The notes beneath the pieces are model-generated. The model saw only the letters and a program-made list of their open reading frames with translations, was not told where the DNA came from and searched no databases. Shown piece by piece: positions 17,058 to 25,616 of a stretch of 64,000 nt of DNA (within the stretch, counting starts at the first letter, position 1; each line of letters starts with the position of its first letter). Origin of the DNA: Chelatococcus asaccharovorans. Its GTDB lineage: Bacteria > Pseudomonadota > Alphaproteobacteria > Rhizobiales > Beijerinckiaceae. Both the position numbers and the translations under genes were made by a program. Location of the stretch: positions 880,501 through 944,500 of the forward strand of contig NZ_QJJK01000001.1 of NCBI RefSeq assembly GCF_003201475.1. The letters run 5' to 3'.

Positions 17058-18179
17058 TTATTCGCTTGCATCTCGGCGCATGTCGCGCAGGGCATCGGGG
17101 TCCAGTGTCACGCCAAGCCCCGGGCCGGTCAGCGCATGGACATGACCGTTTCGCACCGGGATGGTTTCGCGGATGATGTCGCGCGCGTGATAGAGCGCGC
17201 CGCAGACATCGCCGGGGCAGTCGAAATCCTGCACGCTGAGCCCGAGGTGGATCTGCGCCGCCGTTCCGATCCCCAGTTCGGGCATGCTGCCGATGGTCGC
17301 ATCCGTGCCGAATGCCCTGGCCATGCGGAAGATGGTCCCGGCGTTGTAGATGCCGCCGCTCTCGCTGACATAGACGTTCAGGATATCGGCCGCCCCGGCC
17401 CGCAGCGCGAGGGCGGCATCTTCCGGTGACCAGATGCTCTCGTCGAGCATGATCGGGGTCGAAACTTGGCTGCGCAGCAGGGCCATGTCGGCCAGACGCT
17501 CGGGTGCCATGGGCTGCTCAACGCTGTGGATGCCGAATTCCTCCAGCGCCCGGATCGAGGCTGCTGCCACCGCAGGCGAGCGCCAGGCCATGTTCGCATC
17601 CACCCGGATCGCGATGTCGTCGCCGATCGCCGCACGGATCGCGGCCAGCGCCGCACGGTCGCGGTCGCGGCCCTGCCCGACCTTGATCTTGATGGTCCGG
17701 AACCCTTTCGCGACCATCGCCGCCGCGCTTTCGGCCATAGCCTCGGGATCGTCCATGTAGATCGAGATCGACAGCGGGACGCTGTCGCGCATCCGCCCGC
17801 CCAACAGATTGAAAACTGGCGTGTCGAGATGCTTGCCCTGTATGTCCCACAGTGCCATCTCGATCGCCGCCTTGGCGGTGTTCGACCCGCGTGAGAAGCG
17901 GATGACCTCTTCCATCCGCGCCAGCGCCCTAGGGATGTCGAAGGCCGAAAGCCCGAGGATGGTGGGGGCGAGGATGTGGTTCACCTCGTAACAGGCGCGA
18001 CCGCCCATCCCGTCCCAGAGCATGGAGATCTCGCCCAGGCCCTCGATTCCGCAGGCGGTGCGCACCAGCACGAGGCCATAGTCGAAGCCCATGCTCTGCC
18101 CCAGCGCACTGCGCCGCGGGCGGGAGGGTTCCGAGCGGATGGGAATGGCCTCGACAGAGGCGATAACGAGCTGGCTCAT
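17058..18179 (-). CDS. Enolase-superfamily enzyme (mandelate racemase/muconate lactonizing group)
   Basis: A 373-aa protein read from ATG 18179. The KxK motif is in TIKIKVGQG; metal ligands fit RVDANMAW (Asp), VEQPM (Glu) and LDESI (Asp). The segment DILNVYVSESGG aligns with the strand that carries a second catalytic lysine in muconate lactonizing enzymes, but the lysine position looks like tyrosine. The reaction may thus be one-sided proton chemistry such as dehydration or cycloisomerisation. Its start overlaps the stop of the ABC ATPase scar, which shows the original operon coupling. Confidence 0.85.
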   Translation of the reverse strand: MSQLVIASVEAIPIRSEPSRPRRSALGQSMGFDYGLVLVRTACGIEGLGEISMLWDGMGGRACYEVNHILAPTILGLSAFDIPRALARMEEVIRFSRGSNTAKAAIEMALWDIQGKHLDTPVFNLLGGRMRDSVPLSISIYMDDPEAMAESAAAMVAKGFRTIKIKVGQGRDRDRAALAAIRAAIGDDIAIRVDANMAWRSPAVAAASIRALEEFGIHSVEQPMAPERLADMALLRSQVSTPIMLDESIWSPEDAALALRAGAADILNVYVSESGGIYNAGTIFRMARAFGTDATIGSMPELGIGTAAQIHLGLSVQDFDCPGDVCGALYHARDIIRETIPVRNGHVHALTGPGLGVTLDPDALRDMRRDASE

Positions 18180-18396
18180 TGAGACGCTCCGGTTGGATTT
18201 GCGGAAAGGAGATGGCACCTGGCCCAATGGGCCGGACCGGGATCGCTGCGCGCTGGCGCAGCCTTGCGGCAGATCCCGGTCGCGACCGGGTTGCCACACA
18301 GATCGCCGCTGTCAGGTTCGAAATGCCGCATGATCGACAGCGCTGTCACGCTCTTGCCACGGCCCGATTCTCCGGGATGGAAATGAGAGTGTCCAT
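18176..18396 (-). pseudogene. Scar of a dipeptide/oligopeptide ABC transporter ATPase (DppD/OppD type)
   Basis: Ten bases after the permease stop, an ATG gives MDTLISI, the usual start of such ATPases. A shifted frame then reads HPGESGRGKSVTALSIMRHF, which retains a Walker A followed by SVTALSIMR. It passes straight into CRKAAPARSDPGPAHWARCHLL, the C-terminal cysteine/CH motif of OppD/OppF proteins, and stops at the native ATGA overlap with the enolase-superfamily gene. Signature and Walker B are absent. The pieces show at least two internal deletions that removed most of the gene (family length about 320 aa or more). Confidence 0.85.
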
Positions 18397-18405
18397 GATC
18401 CGGCC

Positions 18406-19293
18406 CTACCTGCGGGAGATGTTGTGGGGGTCGAGAACGTCGCGCAGACCGTCGCCCATGAGGTTGAGGGCCATCACCACCACGAGGATGCACAGGCCCG
18501 GGAAGGCCGTCTGCCACCAGGCCTCCTGCATGACGATCACGCCCTCGCTGAGGATATTGCCCCAACTCGGGTATTGCGGCGGTGTGCCTGCCCCGAGGAA
18601 GCTGAGCGAGGCCTCGACAATGATCGACTGCGCGAAGATGAAAGTCAGCTGGACGATCAGGGGCGCGGTGCAATTGGGCAGGATGTTGAGAAACATGACG
18701 CGCAGCGGATGCGCACCCATAACCTCCATAGCCTCGACATAGGTGCGCTCGCGCTCGACCAGGGCGGAGGCGCGCACCACCCGCGCGATCAGCGGCGTAT
18801 AGACGACGCAGAGCGCGGCCACGACATTGCCCTTGCTGGGCCCCAGCGTGGCGACGATCGAGATCGCGAGCAAGATCTCGGGGAAGGCCATCAGCCCGTC
18901 GACCATCCGCATGATGATGTTGTCGAGCTTACGGTAATAGGCGGAGAGGATGCCGAGGACGACGCCCATGAGCGCGCTCAGGATCACCACCAGCACCGCC
19001 ACGCTCATCGAGATGCGACTGCCGTGGATGACCCGGCTCAGTATGTCGCGGCCATATTCGTCGGTGCCCATCCAATGGCCCGGACCTGGCGGCAGCAGCC
19101 GATTGACGACATCGATCATCTGCGGATTCTTCGGCGCCAGCCAGGGTGCAAAAAGTGCCGTAAGGGCGAAGAGCACGACCACGCCGCCTCCGATTGGCAC
19201 GAAGGGATTGCGGCGGACCAGCCGCAGGAAGCGGGAACCTTTGCTGCGCGGGCGGGCCAGGGCGGCGAGCGCCTGCTGGGTTGGGTCGGACAT
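18406..19293 (-). CDS. Peptide/nickel-type ABC transporter permease (DppC-like)
   Basis: A 295-aa inner-membrane permease with an N-terminal cytoplasmic stretch, about six helices, and the EAA-loop region VVRASALVERERTYVEAMEV followed by LPNCTAPLIVQ. GTDEYGRDILSRVIHGSRIS is characteristic of DppC/OppC. It lies three bases after the DppB-like gene. It should import a small peptide-like or amide-containing compound for the operon's enzymes, but the local ATPase is destroyed, so function would depend on another ATPase. Confidence 0.92.
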   Translation of the reverse strand: MSDPTQQALAALARPRSKGSRFLRLVRRNPFVPIGGGVVVLFALTALFAPWLAPKNPQMIDVVNRLLPPGPGHWMGTDEYGRDILSRVIHGSRISMSVAVLVVILSALMGVVLGILSAYYRKLDNIIMRMVDGLMAFPEILLAISIVATLGPSKGNVVAALCVVYTPLIARVVRASALVERERTYVEAMEVMGAHPLRVMFLNILPNCTAPLIVQLTFIFAQSIIVEASLSFLGAGTPPQYPSWGNILSEGVIVMQEAWWQTAFPGLCILVVVMALNLMGDGLRDVLDPHNISRR

Positions 19294-19296
19294 GGT

Positions 19297-20241
19297 TTAT
19301 CTCAGGCGGACGACGGGGTTGATCGCCGCATAGAGCAGGTCAACAACCAGATTGATGAGGACGAAGATCACGGTGATCATCAGGATCGCGCCCTGGATCA
19401 CCTCGTAGTCGCGGCGCAGCACCGCATTGACGATCAGCTGGCCGACCCCGGGGATGTTGAACACCGCCTCGGTTATGGTGGAGCCGCTGATCATGATCGT
19501 GAGTGAGAGACCGATCGAGGTGAGGATCGGGATCAAGGCATTGCGTAGCGCATGGATGAGGATCACCCGCCAGCGCGACGTGCCCTTGGCGCGCGCCGTG
19601 CGGATGTAGTTCTGCGTCATCACCTCCAGCATGGCGCTACGCGTCATCCGCGCGATCAGCGCCGACTGGATGAAGCCCAGCGTCGATGCGGGTAGGATCA
19701 TGTAGCGCAGATGTGCCCAGGGATCCTCGGTCATCGGCACATAGCCTCCGGCCGGCAGCCAGCCCAGCTGGACCGCGAAGAAACGAATCACCAAAAGCCC
19801 CAGCCAGAAACTGGGGATCGAGACCCCAACGAGCACTGTTGCCGAGAAGAGGTGATCCGGCCAGTGCCCGCGCTTCATCGCCGCAAGGATACCGAAGGGA
19901 ATGGCGATCACGATCGCCACCGCCTGGGCGAGCAGCGTCAGGCTGACCGTGGGCGCGAGGTGCTGGAGGAAAGCCTCGGTCACCGGGATCTTCAGAAAGA
20001 CCGAATCCCCAAAATCCCCCTGCAGCAGATCGCTGGAGTAGCGGAAAAACTGCACAATCAGGGGCGCGTTCAACCCCATCCGGTCACGCAGTTCCCAGAC
20101 CTCCTCCTCGGTCGCCGTGTCGCCGAGGATGACACGCGCCGGATCCCCCGGCGTCAGATGGGTCAGCAGGAAGGAAACGAGCAGAACGACAAGAAAGACA
20201 GGGACCACCGAGAAGGTCCGCTTCAGGACATAGGCGAGCAT
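19297..20241 (-). CDS. Peptide/nickel-type ABC transporter permease (DppB-like)
   Basis: A 314-aa permease that begins MLAYVLKRTFSVVPVFLVV, has the conserved HLTPGDPARVILGD segment and an EAA loop around RTARAKGTSRWRVILIHALR, and ends with NPVVRLR. Length and motifs match DppB. It follows the substrate-binding protein by 24 bases and precedes the DppC-like subunit by three. Confidence 0.92.
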   Translation of the reverse strand: MLAYVLKRTFSVVPVFLVVLLVSFLLTHLTPGDPARVILGDTATEEEVWELRDRMGLNAPLIVQFFRYSSDLLQGDFGDSVFLKIPVTEAFLQHLAPTVSLTLLAQAVAIVIAIPFGILAAMKRGHWPDHLFSATVLVGVSIPSFWLGLLVIRFFAVQLGWLPAGGYVPMTEDPWAHLRYMILPASTLGFIQSALIARMTRSAMLEVMTQNYIRTARAKGTSRWRVILIHALRNALIPILTSIGLSLTIMISGSTITEAVFNIPGVGQLIVNAVLRRDYEVIQGAILMITVIFVLINLVVDLLYAAINPVVRLR

Positions 20242-20265
20242 GCTCGTCTCCTCCTTATGCTGCCA

Positions 20266-21819
20266 TCAGCGCGAGAGTGACACGTTCCAGAAATGCAGGT
20301 CGAAGAAGAAGTCGAACCCCTTCACCTGCTGACCGGAAGCGGCAAGCGCGAACATGTCGCCAAGCTTCACCGTCGGAACATCCGCCCGATAGAGCGCCTG
20401 AACCTCGTGGAAGAGCGCCGCAGCCGCCGCGCGATCCACCGTCGCGGCCAGACGGTCGAGCCGCGCATCCACCTCAGCATTGGCATAGCCACCGGGATAG
20501 CCCTTGCGCGAATCCACGAAGGTGATCTGCGTCGGATGGGCGTAGATCCCGGCGAAGGTGAAGAAGATGTCCCAGGCCGAAGCATTGCGCCGCTTCTCCA
20601 GCAACGTCGGCCAGTCATAGACCTCCAGCTTCACATTCATGCCAATCATCATCAGCTGTTGCTGGATGACGAGGGACGCGCGATAGAGATACTGATATTC
20701 GCGCGAGGTCAGGATGACGACCGGCTGCCCGGCATAGCCCGCCGCCTTCAGATCCGCCTTCGCTCCTTCCGGATCCTTAAGGTTCATCAATTCGGCGCCG
20801 GCATCGGAATGCCACAGCGTCTGCTCGCGGAACATCAGGCCTGGATCGATGCGATAGAAATCCGGTCGCGCCGCTGAGGCCAGCATGATCGAGTCGAGAT
20901 CGAGCGCCTTGTTCGCCGCCTTGCGGATCGCAGGATTGGAAAAGACCCCGCGGCCACAGTTAAAGAACATGATGTTCTGGCGGCTGGGCTTGCCGATATA
21001 GGTGGTGATGCCGGGAATCGCGGCGATCGTCTTGAAATTGTCCGGCGGCACGTCATCGACGAAATCGTATTCGCCCGATTGGAGCCCCGCGATCCGCGAG
21101 GGCGCATTGGTGACGAAATCGAAGCGGATCTCGGCGATCAGCGCCTCCTTGCGGCCGCCGAGCCCACTGGGGGGGGCCTCGAGCGCGACGTAGTCGGCGA
21201 AGCGCTCCAGTGTGACATACTGATCCTTCTGCCAGCTCTGCAGCCGGTAGGGGCCCGTGCCGATGAAGCTGGTGATCTCGTTCTTGCCGGCGGCTCTCGC
21301 CACGGCGGCGGGCATGATCGCCGCCGCCTGGGTCGGCGAGGCCAGTGCCTCCAGCAGCGCGCTCGACGCTGCGGTCGCGGTAATGGTCAGGCTGCGCTCA
21401 TCGACTGCGGTGATCGCGGTCACATCGGCGAAGGCGCTCTTGCCCACCGTCGAGAGGCCGCGCCAGCGTTCGAGCGAGGCGACGGCGTCCATCGCAGTCA
21501 CCGGGCTTCCGTCATGGAAACGCAAACCAGGACGCAGCGTGACGCTGGTGGTCAGACCGTCCTCGCTGGTCGACCAAGTCTCGGCCAGCATCGGCGCCAG
21601 ATTATAGTCCGCATTGTAGGTGAGCAGCGTCTCGTAGATGTGGCAGCCGATCTGCCGGGTCACCACGGCGGTGGTGAAATGAGGATCGAGGGAGGGCAGG
21701 TTAACTGCAAGCGCCACGGAGAGCCTGTCCGCAGCCGCGCTTTGTGCAAAGGCGCTGTTTCCTCCAAGCGCCATGGCGCCGCCAATGCCGAAGAACTTCA
21801 TCAACTCTCTTCTGTTCAT
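20266..21819 (-). CDS. Extracellular solute-binding protein family 5 (peptide type), Tat-like signal
   Basis: A 517-aa binding protein read from ATG 21819, which is preceded by AGAGGAGAAAGAT. The leader MNRRELMKFFGIGGAMALGG contains a twin-arginine-like RRELMK motif and ends at SAFAQ, so export through Tat is likely. The mature part shows SBP_bac_5 landmarks: LAVNLPSLDPHFTT, LAPMLAETWSTSEDG and LRFHDGSPVTAMDAV. It is the first gene of the catabolic operon and defines its intake. Ligands for this family range from peptides to opines and glycosides, so the substrate is open. Confidence 0.9.
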   Translation of the reverse strand: MNRRELMKFFGIGGAMALGGNSAFAQSAAADRLSVALAVNLPSLDPHFTTAVVTRQIGCHIYETLLTYNADYNLAPMLAETWSTSEDGLTTSVTLRPGLRFHDGSPVTAMDAVASLERWRGLSTVGKSAFADVTAITAVDERSLTITATAASSALLEALASPTQAAAIMPAAVARAAGKNEITSFIGTGPYRLQSWQKDQYVTLERFADYVALEAPPSGLGGRKEALIAEIRFDFVTNAPSRIAGLQSGEYDFVDDVPPDNFKTIAAIPGITTYIGKPSRQNIMFFNCGRGVFSNPAIRKAANKALDLDSIMLASAARPDFYRIDPGLMFREQTLWHSDAGAELMNLKDPEGAKADLKAAGYAGQPVVILTSREYQYLYRASLVIQQQLMMIGMNVKLEVYDWPTLLEKRRNASAWDIFFTFAGIYAHPTQITFVDSRKGYPGGYANAEVDARLDRLAATVDRAAAAALFHEVQALYRADVPTVKLGDMFALAASGQQVKGFDFFFDLHFWNVSLSR

Positions 21820-22014
21820 ATCTTTCTCCTCTAGGTTGCGGCGCCTTCGCCTCTTCTTTTGTGATCGTCGTACTGCCACCCTCGCGGGATACGCAGCTGA
21901 TGCAAGGCAGCCGAATGTCCTGGCAACATCAATTTGTCGTATTGTTATTGGACGGCGTTTTTAAATCATCGCGCGTCTTCGATTGATGGAGCGAAGATTT
22001 TCTGCTGTATCAGG

Positions 22015-22533
22015 GTGAACAGAAACAGCAGTTGCGCCAAATGGGCGCCATCCAGAAAGAAGGTCGTACCCGGGATAATCGCCAGCCGCCTCGCCAGTAT
22101 CGGTATAGTGTTTCCCCCGCCGGTTCCGCCCGCCTGCAACTATCTGCCAGTGGTGGTCCACCGAGAGACGGCATGGGTCAGCGATCAGGTCGCCAAGGTG
22201 GATGGGGAACTGCGCGTCTTCGGCAAGGTCGGCGCCGATCTCGACATCGCGATCGCCCGCGAACAGGCGCGGACTTGCATCTTGCAAGGATTGGCGCAGC
22301 TCAGTGCCGCGCTTGGCTCGCTCGATCGTGTTGAACGGATACTTGAGGTGATGGGCTTCGTCGTATCCGCGCCTGGTTTCGGCCGCCAGCCGCAAGTGAT
22401 TGACGGCGCCTCCGAACGGCTGGTGGACATATTCGGCGAGGCTGGGCGACATGCGCGCTCTGCCCTCGGCATCAGCGAATTGCCGCGAAACGCCCCAGTG
22501 GAGATCGAGATGGTGGTGGCGAGGCGTCCCTGA
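22015..22533 (+). CDS. RidA/YjgF-family protein with an uncertain, possibly lost, start
   Basis: The recognisable domain covers about 22085-22530: RLASIGIVFPPPVPPACNYL, VAKVDGELRVFGKVGADLD, and the C-terminal LVDIFGEAGRHARSALGISE with PVEIEMVV. This is the RidA subfamily of about 150 aa that hydrolyses reactive enamine/imine intermediates. No ATG lies just before the domain. The start given is a GTG without a good ribosome site, and an ATG at 22041 is in another frame, so an N-terminal frameshift is possible. It lies divergent to the catabolic operon and before its likely LysR regulator. Confidence 0.6.
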   Translation: MNRNSSCAKWAPSRKKVVPGIIASRLASIGIVFPPPVPPACNYLPVVVHRETAWVSDQVAKVDGELRVFGKVGADLDIAIAREQARTCILQGLAQLSAALGSLDRVERILEVMGFVVSAPGFGRQPQVIDGASERLVDIFGEAGRHARSALGISELPRNAPVEIEMVVARRP

Positions 22534-22701
22534 GCGGCCCCATGTCGATGGTCGAGCGTCTCCGCGCGTTGCGTCGGAACCGCCGGGTTCCAGACAGGCT
22601 GATTTATGGGAACTTCCGGCTGGGCGTTCATGGAAACCTTGCGCTGCTTGTCTCTCCGGTGCATTGAAGCAGAAGAATCCAGAGCGGAAAATTAGAATGA
22701 A

Positions 22702-23646
22702 ATGATGATTGATTCGGAAAATACGAATGTCGGTTTGCGCCATCTCCAGGCAGCGGTGACGATCCGCGACGAAGGTTCCTTTGTGCGTGCGGCGGAAGTT
22801 CTGAACGTGGCACCCTCCGCCCTCACGGAGACGATCCGCCAACTCGAGAGCTTTGCGGGTCTGCCGCTATTCGATCGCGCAACGCGCCCCGTCTCTCCCA
22901 CGGTCGAGGCCGTTGGCTTCATCAACGAAGCGGCCGAACTGCTGCTGCGTTTCGACAGAATTATGACCGATCTGCGCCGATTCGGGAGTTTGCAACGTGG
23001 CTTCGTTCGTGTCGGGCTGGCACCCTCGCTGGTGCTGCACCTGCTTTCCCCGGCTCTCGCCGCCTTTCGCGCGGAGCATCCGCAGATCGAGATCGAGATC
23101 CATGACGACTCGGTCGACAAGATGGCAGAGATGGTGCGCGACAGCATCATCGACTTGGGGATCGTGGCACGCGGCCAGTCGGACCCGACACTCGAGGAGG
23201 AACTGCTCTTCAGCGATCGTTTCGGCCTGGTCTGCCACCGTGACCATCCGCTGGCGCGGCACCCCGGGCCGATCACCTTCGACGATCTCGATCCGGCCCA
23301 TATCATCTCGCTCAAGCCCCATACCGGGATCTCACGCTTGCTGAAACAATATCCGAACCTGCCGGATTGCCTGCAATCGGGAATGGTCCAGACCAACAGC
23401 ACGATATCGCTACTCACGCTGGTCTCGCGCAACAACGGAATAGCCCTTATGCCGCAATTGGCTATGGACGTGATCCAGTCCGGCAATCTTGTCTTCCGCG
23501 ACATCGAGGGTTTCGATCTGAAGCACAGCTTCTTCGTGCTATCACGGCGGCGCGGCCAGACTACCGCCGCTGCCGCGCGGTTCCTGTTCCACCTCCGTCA
23601 GGCGCTGCAGAATCTGGCAAACCTCCCCGTGGATCTGCCTCGCTGA
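22702..23646 (+). CDS. LysR-family transcriptional regulator
   Basis: A 314-aa regulator. The N-terminal winged helix-turn-helix is visible as LRHLQAAVTIRDEGSFVRAA, then SALTETIRQLESFAGLPLFD. The effector domain starts near residue 90 (GFVRVGLAPSLVLHLLSPAL) and continues with MVRDSIIDLGIVARG. It is divergent from the 12-22 kb catabolic operon and probably responds to its substrate or an intermediate. Start at 22702, with a second ATG immediately following. Confidence 0.88.
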   Translation: MMIDSENTNVGLRHLQAAVTIRDEGSFVRAAEVLNVAPSALTETIRQLESFAGLPLFDRATRPVSPTVEAVGFINEAAELLLRFDRIMTDLRRFGSLQRGFVRVGLAPSLVLHLLSPALAAFRAEHPQIEIEIHDDSVDKMAEMVRDSIIDLGIVARGQSDPTLEEELLFSDRFGLVCHRDHPLARHPGPITFDDLDPAHIISLKPHTGISRLLKQYPNLPDCLQSGMVQTNSTISLLTLVSRNNGIALMPQLAMDVIQSGNLVFRDIEGFDLKHSFFVLSRRRGQTTAAAARFLFHLRQALQNLANLPVDLPR

Positions 23647-23668
23647 CACATGCCGACTTATGCCGGAA

Positions 23669-24013
23669 TCAGTCTGGAATGAATGGCGGCGAGGGCGCGT
23701 AGGGGGAGAGTGGCGATATGCCGGCAGACCGCGGTGCGGATGCGACGTCGATCTTGAACATCACGGTATGTTCGCCGACCTCGATGATGCCGAAGTCGTG
23801 GAGGTTGTCGGAATCATTTTCCGCGGAAAACCCGTCATAGGTTCTCACCGCATTGAGAATGGAGGCGATGGCGTTGTCGCTGAGGCAAGTGATGCCGAGG
23901 GATAATAGGACACGGCCACCCACATGGAAGCGGCGCAGGGCATCGTTGAGGCGGCGTGTGCGGGCTTCATGGGCACGAGGATCGTTGATGGAAAGAGGAT
24001 CGTTCATGGACAT
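23669..24013 (-). CDS. DUF3768-family protein, C-terminus divergent
   Basis: About 114 aa from ATG 24013 (MSMNDPLSINDP). The core RTRRLNDALRRFHVGGRVLL, then AVRTYDGFSAEND and HDFGIIEVGEHTVMFKIDV, matches DUF3768, a family of unknown function common on alphaproteobacterial plasmids and islands. After FKIDV the usual Y-rich and ADP-containing ending is missing and a proline/serine tail follows, so the 3' end is probably altered. It marks the start of the decayed mobile segment. Confidence 0.7.
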   Translation of the reverse strand: MSMNDPLSINDPRAHEARTRRLNDALRRFHVGGRVLLSLGITCLSDNAIASILNAVRTYDGFSAENDSDNLHDFGIIEVGEHTVMFKIDVASAPRSAGISPLSPYAPSPPFIPD

Positions 24014-24227
24014 AGCCTTGAAGTGACAAAACCGCATGCGTCATCGCGCGCCGAACCGAAGGTCCGTTGTTTGAGAACGTGCGTGTTTTTTGGGAGGGGG
24101 AAGGAACGAGAAGCGGCCGGTCGTGTCAGCGGCGTCCGGGCCGTGCGATCCGCCGAAATCTGGGATGACAAGCAAACGCAATGATCCCGACGCCGCTCAT
24201 GATGCCGGGTTGAGACAGGGCAAACGA

Positions 24228-24570
24228 TCAGAGCAAAGCGACGAGCTTGCGCTGGGCGTCGGTGTCACCATCGATATAGCGTTGCGTGGTCTCGATCGAG
24301 CGATGTCCGGCCAGCACCTGGACATCCCGCAGGCTGCAGCCGGCACGATGGAGATTGCGCGCGGCCTGGGTGATGAAGCTGCGGCGTCCCGAATGGGACG
24401 AGCAGCCGACCAGGCCTAGCTCCCGGTAGAGGCTCACAAAAAAATTGACGACGCTGTTCGGCCGCAGCGCTCCGCCACGGCGCGAGATGATCACGGGACC
24501 ATAGAGGATCCCGATAGGCTTCAAATCGTGCAAAGCCCGGCGCAGATCTGGATGAAGAAGCTCTCGATCG
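24228..24570 (-). pseudogene. C-terminal fragment of a tyrosine recombinase (phage-type integrase)
   Basis: The frame reads LLHPDLRRALHDLK, then SSHSGRRSFITQAARNLHRA and VQVLAGHRSIETTQRYIDGD. These hold the conserved HxxR, the downstream His in GHRS and the catalytic Tyr of tyrosine recombinases. Only the last 110 or so residues are present; the N-terminal half and the first catalytic arginine cannot be followed in any frame, so the gene is truncated. It is a relic of an integrated element. Confidence 0.75.
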
Positions 24571-24994
24571 ACACCGGTCCCGTGGGCGCTCCGTCGTCGA
24601 ATTGTATAATACCGAGCGACCGTAGTCCTCCTTCCATGAGGTGATGGCGCTGCGGGCTTGGGTGACCAAGGAAGGTCGAGCCCAGACGAGCTGGATCGGC
24701 TTCGAGAGGCATCTATCCTGCGGCGCCTCTACCGGGCCGCTGTCGGACGACGTGAACGACATAGACAGATGGGTGTTATGAAACAGGATTGTAAACGATT
24801 TTACTGGATACCAACACACCCGGCCGGACACATCCGGACAGGCGACCTGCAAAAATCCGTTGTTCCTCAACGGATTCTGAAGGACGCCGGACCGCGTTGG
24901 ATGACGGTATCGCGTCCCGGTAGGGAATCGCATTCCGAGCCACGCCCGGCTCGGCGGACAAGCCGTTCGACTCGTCAGAGCGGAGATGAGCTGA
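24571..24994. other. Non-coding remnant between integrase and truncated ORF
   Basis: No frame in this stretch gives a protein I can recognise on either strand. Short open frames exist, but their composition is not codon-like. It probably represents scrambled DNA of the former mobile element. Confidence 0.4.
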
Positions 24995-25393
24995 TTAGGC
25001 CCGGGCTATTGGCAACGACGCGCAGCGTAACGGCATCGCATGACGCAGAGCCTGGACGACCTTGAAGACAACCGAGTTCCTGAGCGTTGTATCTGTCGCA
25101 TCCAGCTTGCGCTCGACCATTACTCGCTCGGCCAGTTCCCGCGTGGTCATCTCACCATCGACCTGCAGGTGACGCAGGCAAATGTCGGCGATCTCGCGCT
25201 TCTTGAAGAAGCCATGGCTGCCCATATAGCGGGCCCGTTGGTGAGCGGGATCAGTAAACAATCGGATCGATGCATTGATATGGGCAAGGTCATGCTTCGC
25301 CTGCGCGATCTGTGCCTGATACGCCGTGATCCGCCCATGGATCTCGGCGCGCTTGTCCTTCAGCGATTGGATGACAAACAGTCCTGCTATGCG
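24995..25393 (-). pseudogene. Hypothetical coiled-coil protein, 5'-truncated
   Basis: The frame is open for about 132 codons below a TAA at 25394-25396 and encodes SLKDKRAEIHGRITAYQAQI, then AKHDLAHINASIRLF, MGSHGFFKKREIADICLRHL and MTTRELAERVMVERKLDATD. The first part is a coiled coil; the second looks like a winged helix. No ATG, GTG or suitable TTG opens the coiled-coil part, so the gene has lost its beginning. Similar small proteins are frequent in alphaproteobacterial accessory DNA. Function unknown. Confidence 0.55.
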
Positions 25394-25448
25394 TTAAACA
25401 TCTGGTATCAATCGGTCCGGAGCAATCCAAATCTTGGTGCAATTGCTG

Positions 25449-25616
25449 CCTAAGACCGAATGCCTCAATGCCCGCTGGTTCATGAGCCTTCCCGATGCCC
25501 GGGAGAAAGTGGAGGCTTGGCGTAGAGACTACAACGAGCTACGACCTCATAGTGCGATCGGGAACAAGCCACCGATATCGCTCGTCGATCGGCCGCCGGC
25601 ACGCAGCCCACGGTGA
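25449..25616 (+). mobile_element. IS3-family (IS407-group-like) transposase OrfB, C-terminal remnant
   Basis: The translation reads TECLNARWFMSLPDAREKVE, then AWRRDYNELRPHSAIGNKPP, the typical end of IS3-family OrfB, including the last catalytic glutamate region (usually RDECLN). Everything upstream of this is missing. It shows that an insertion sequence was once here and was truncated from its 5' side. Confidence 0.85.

Noticed and set aside
22542-22667. A 41-codon frame between the RidA and LysR genes
   Set aside because: No family resemblance, no ribosome site, and an arginine-rich composition typical of chance frames in GC-rich DNA.
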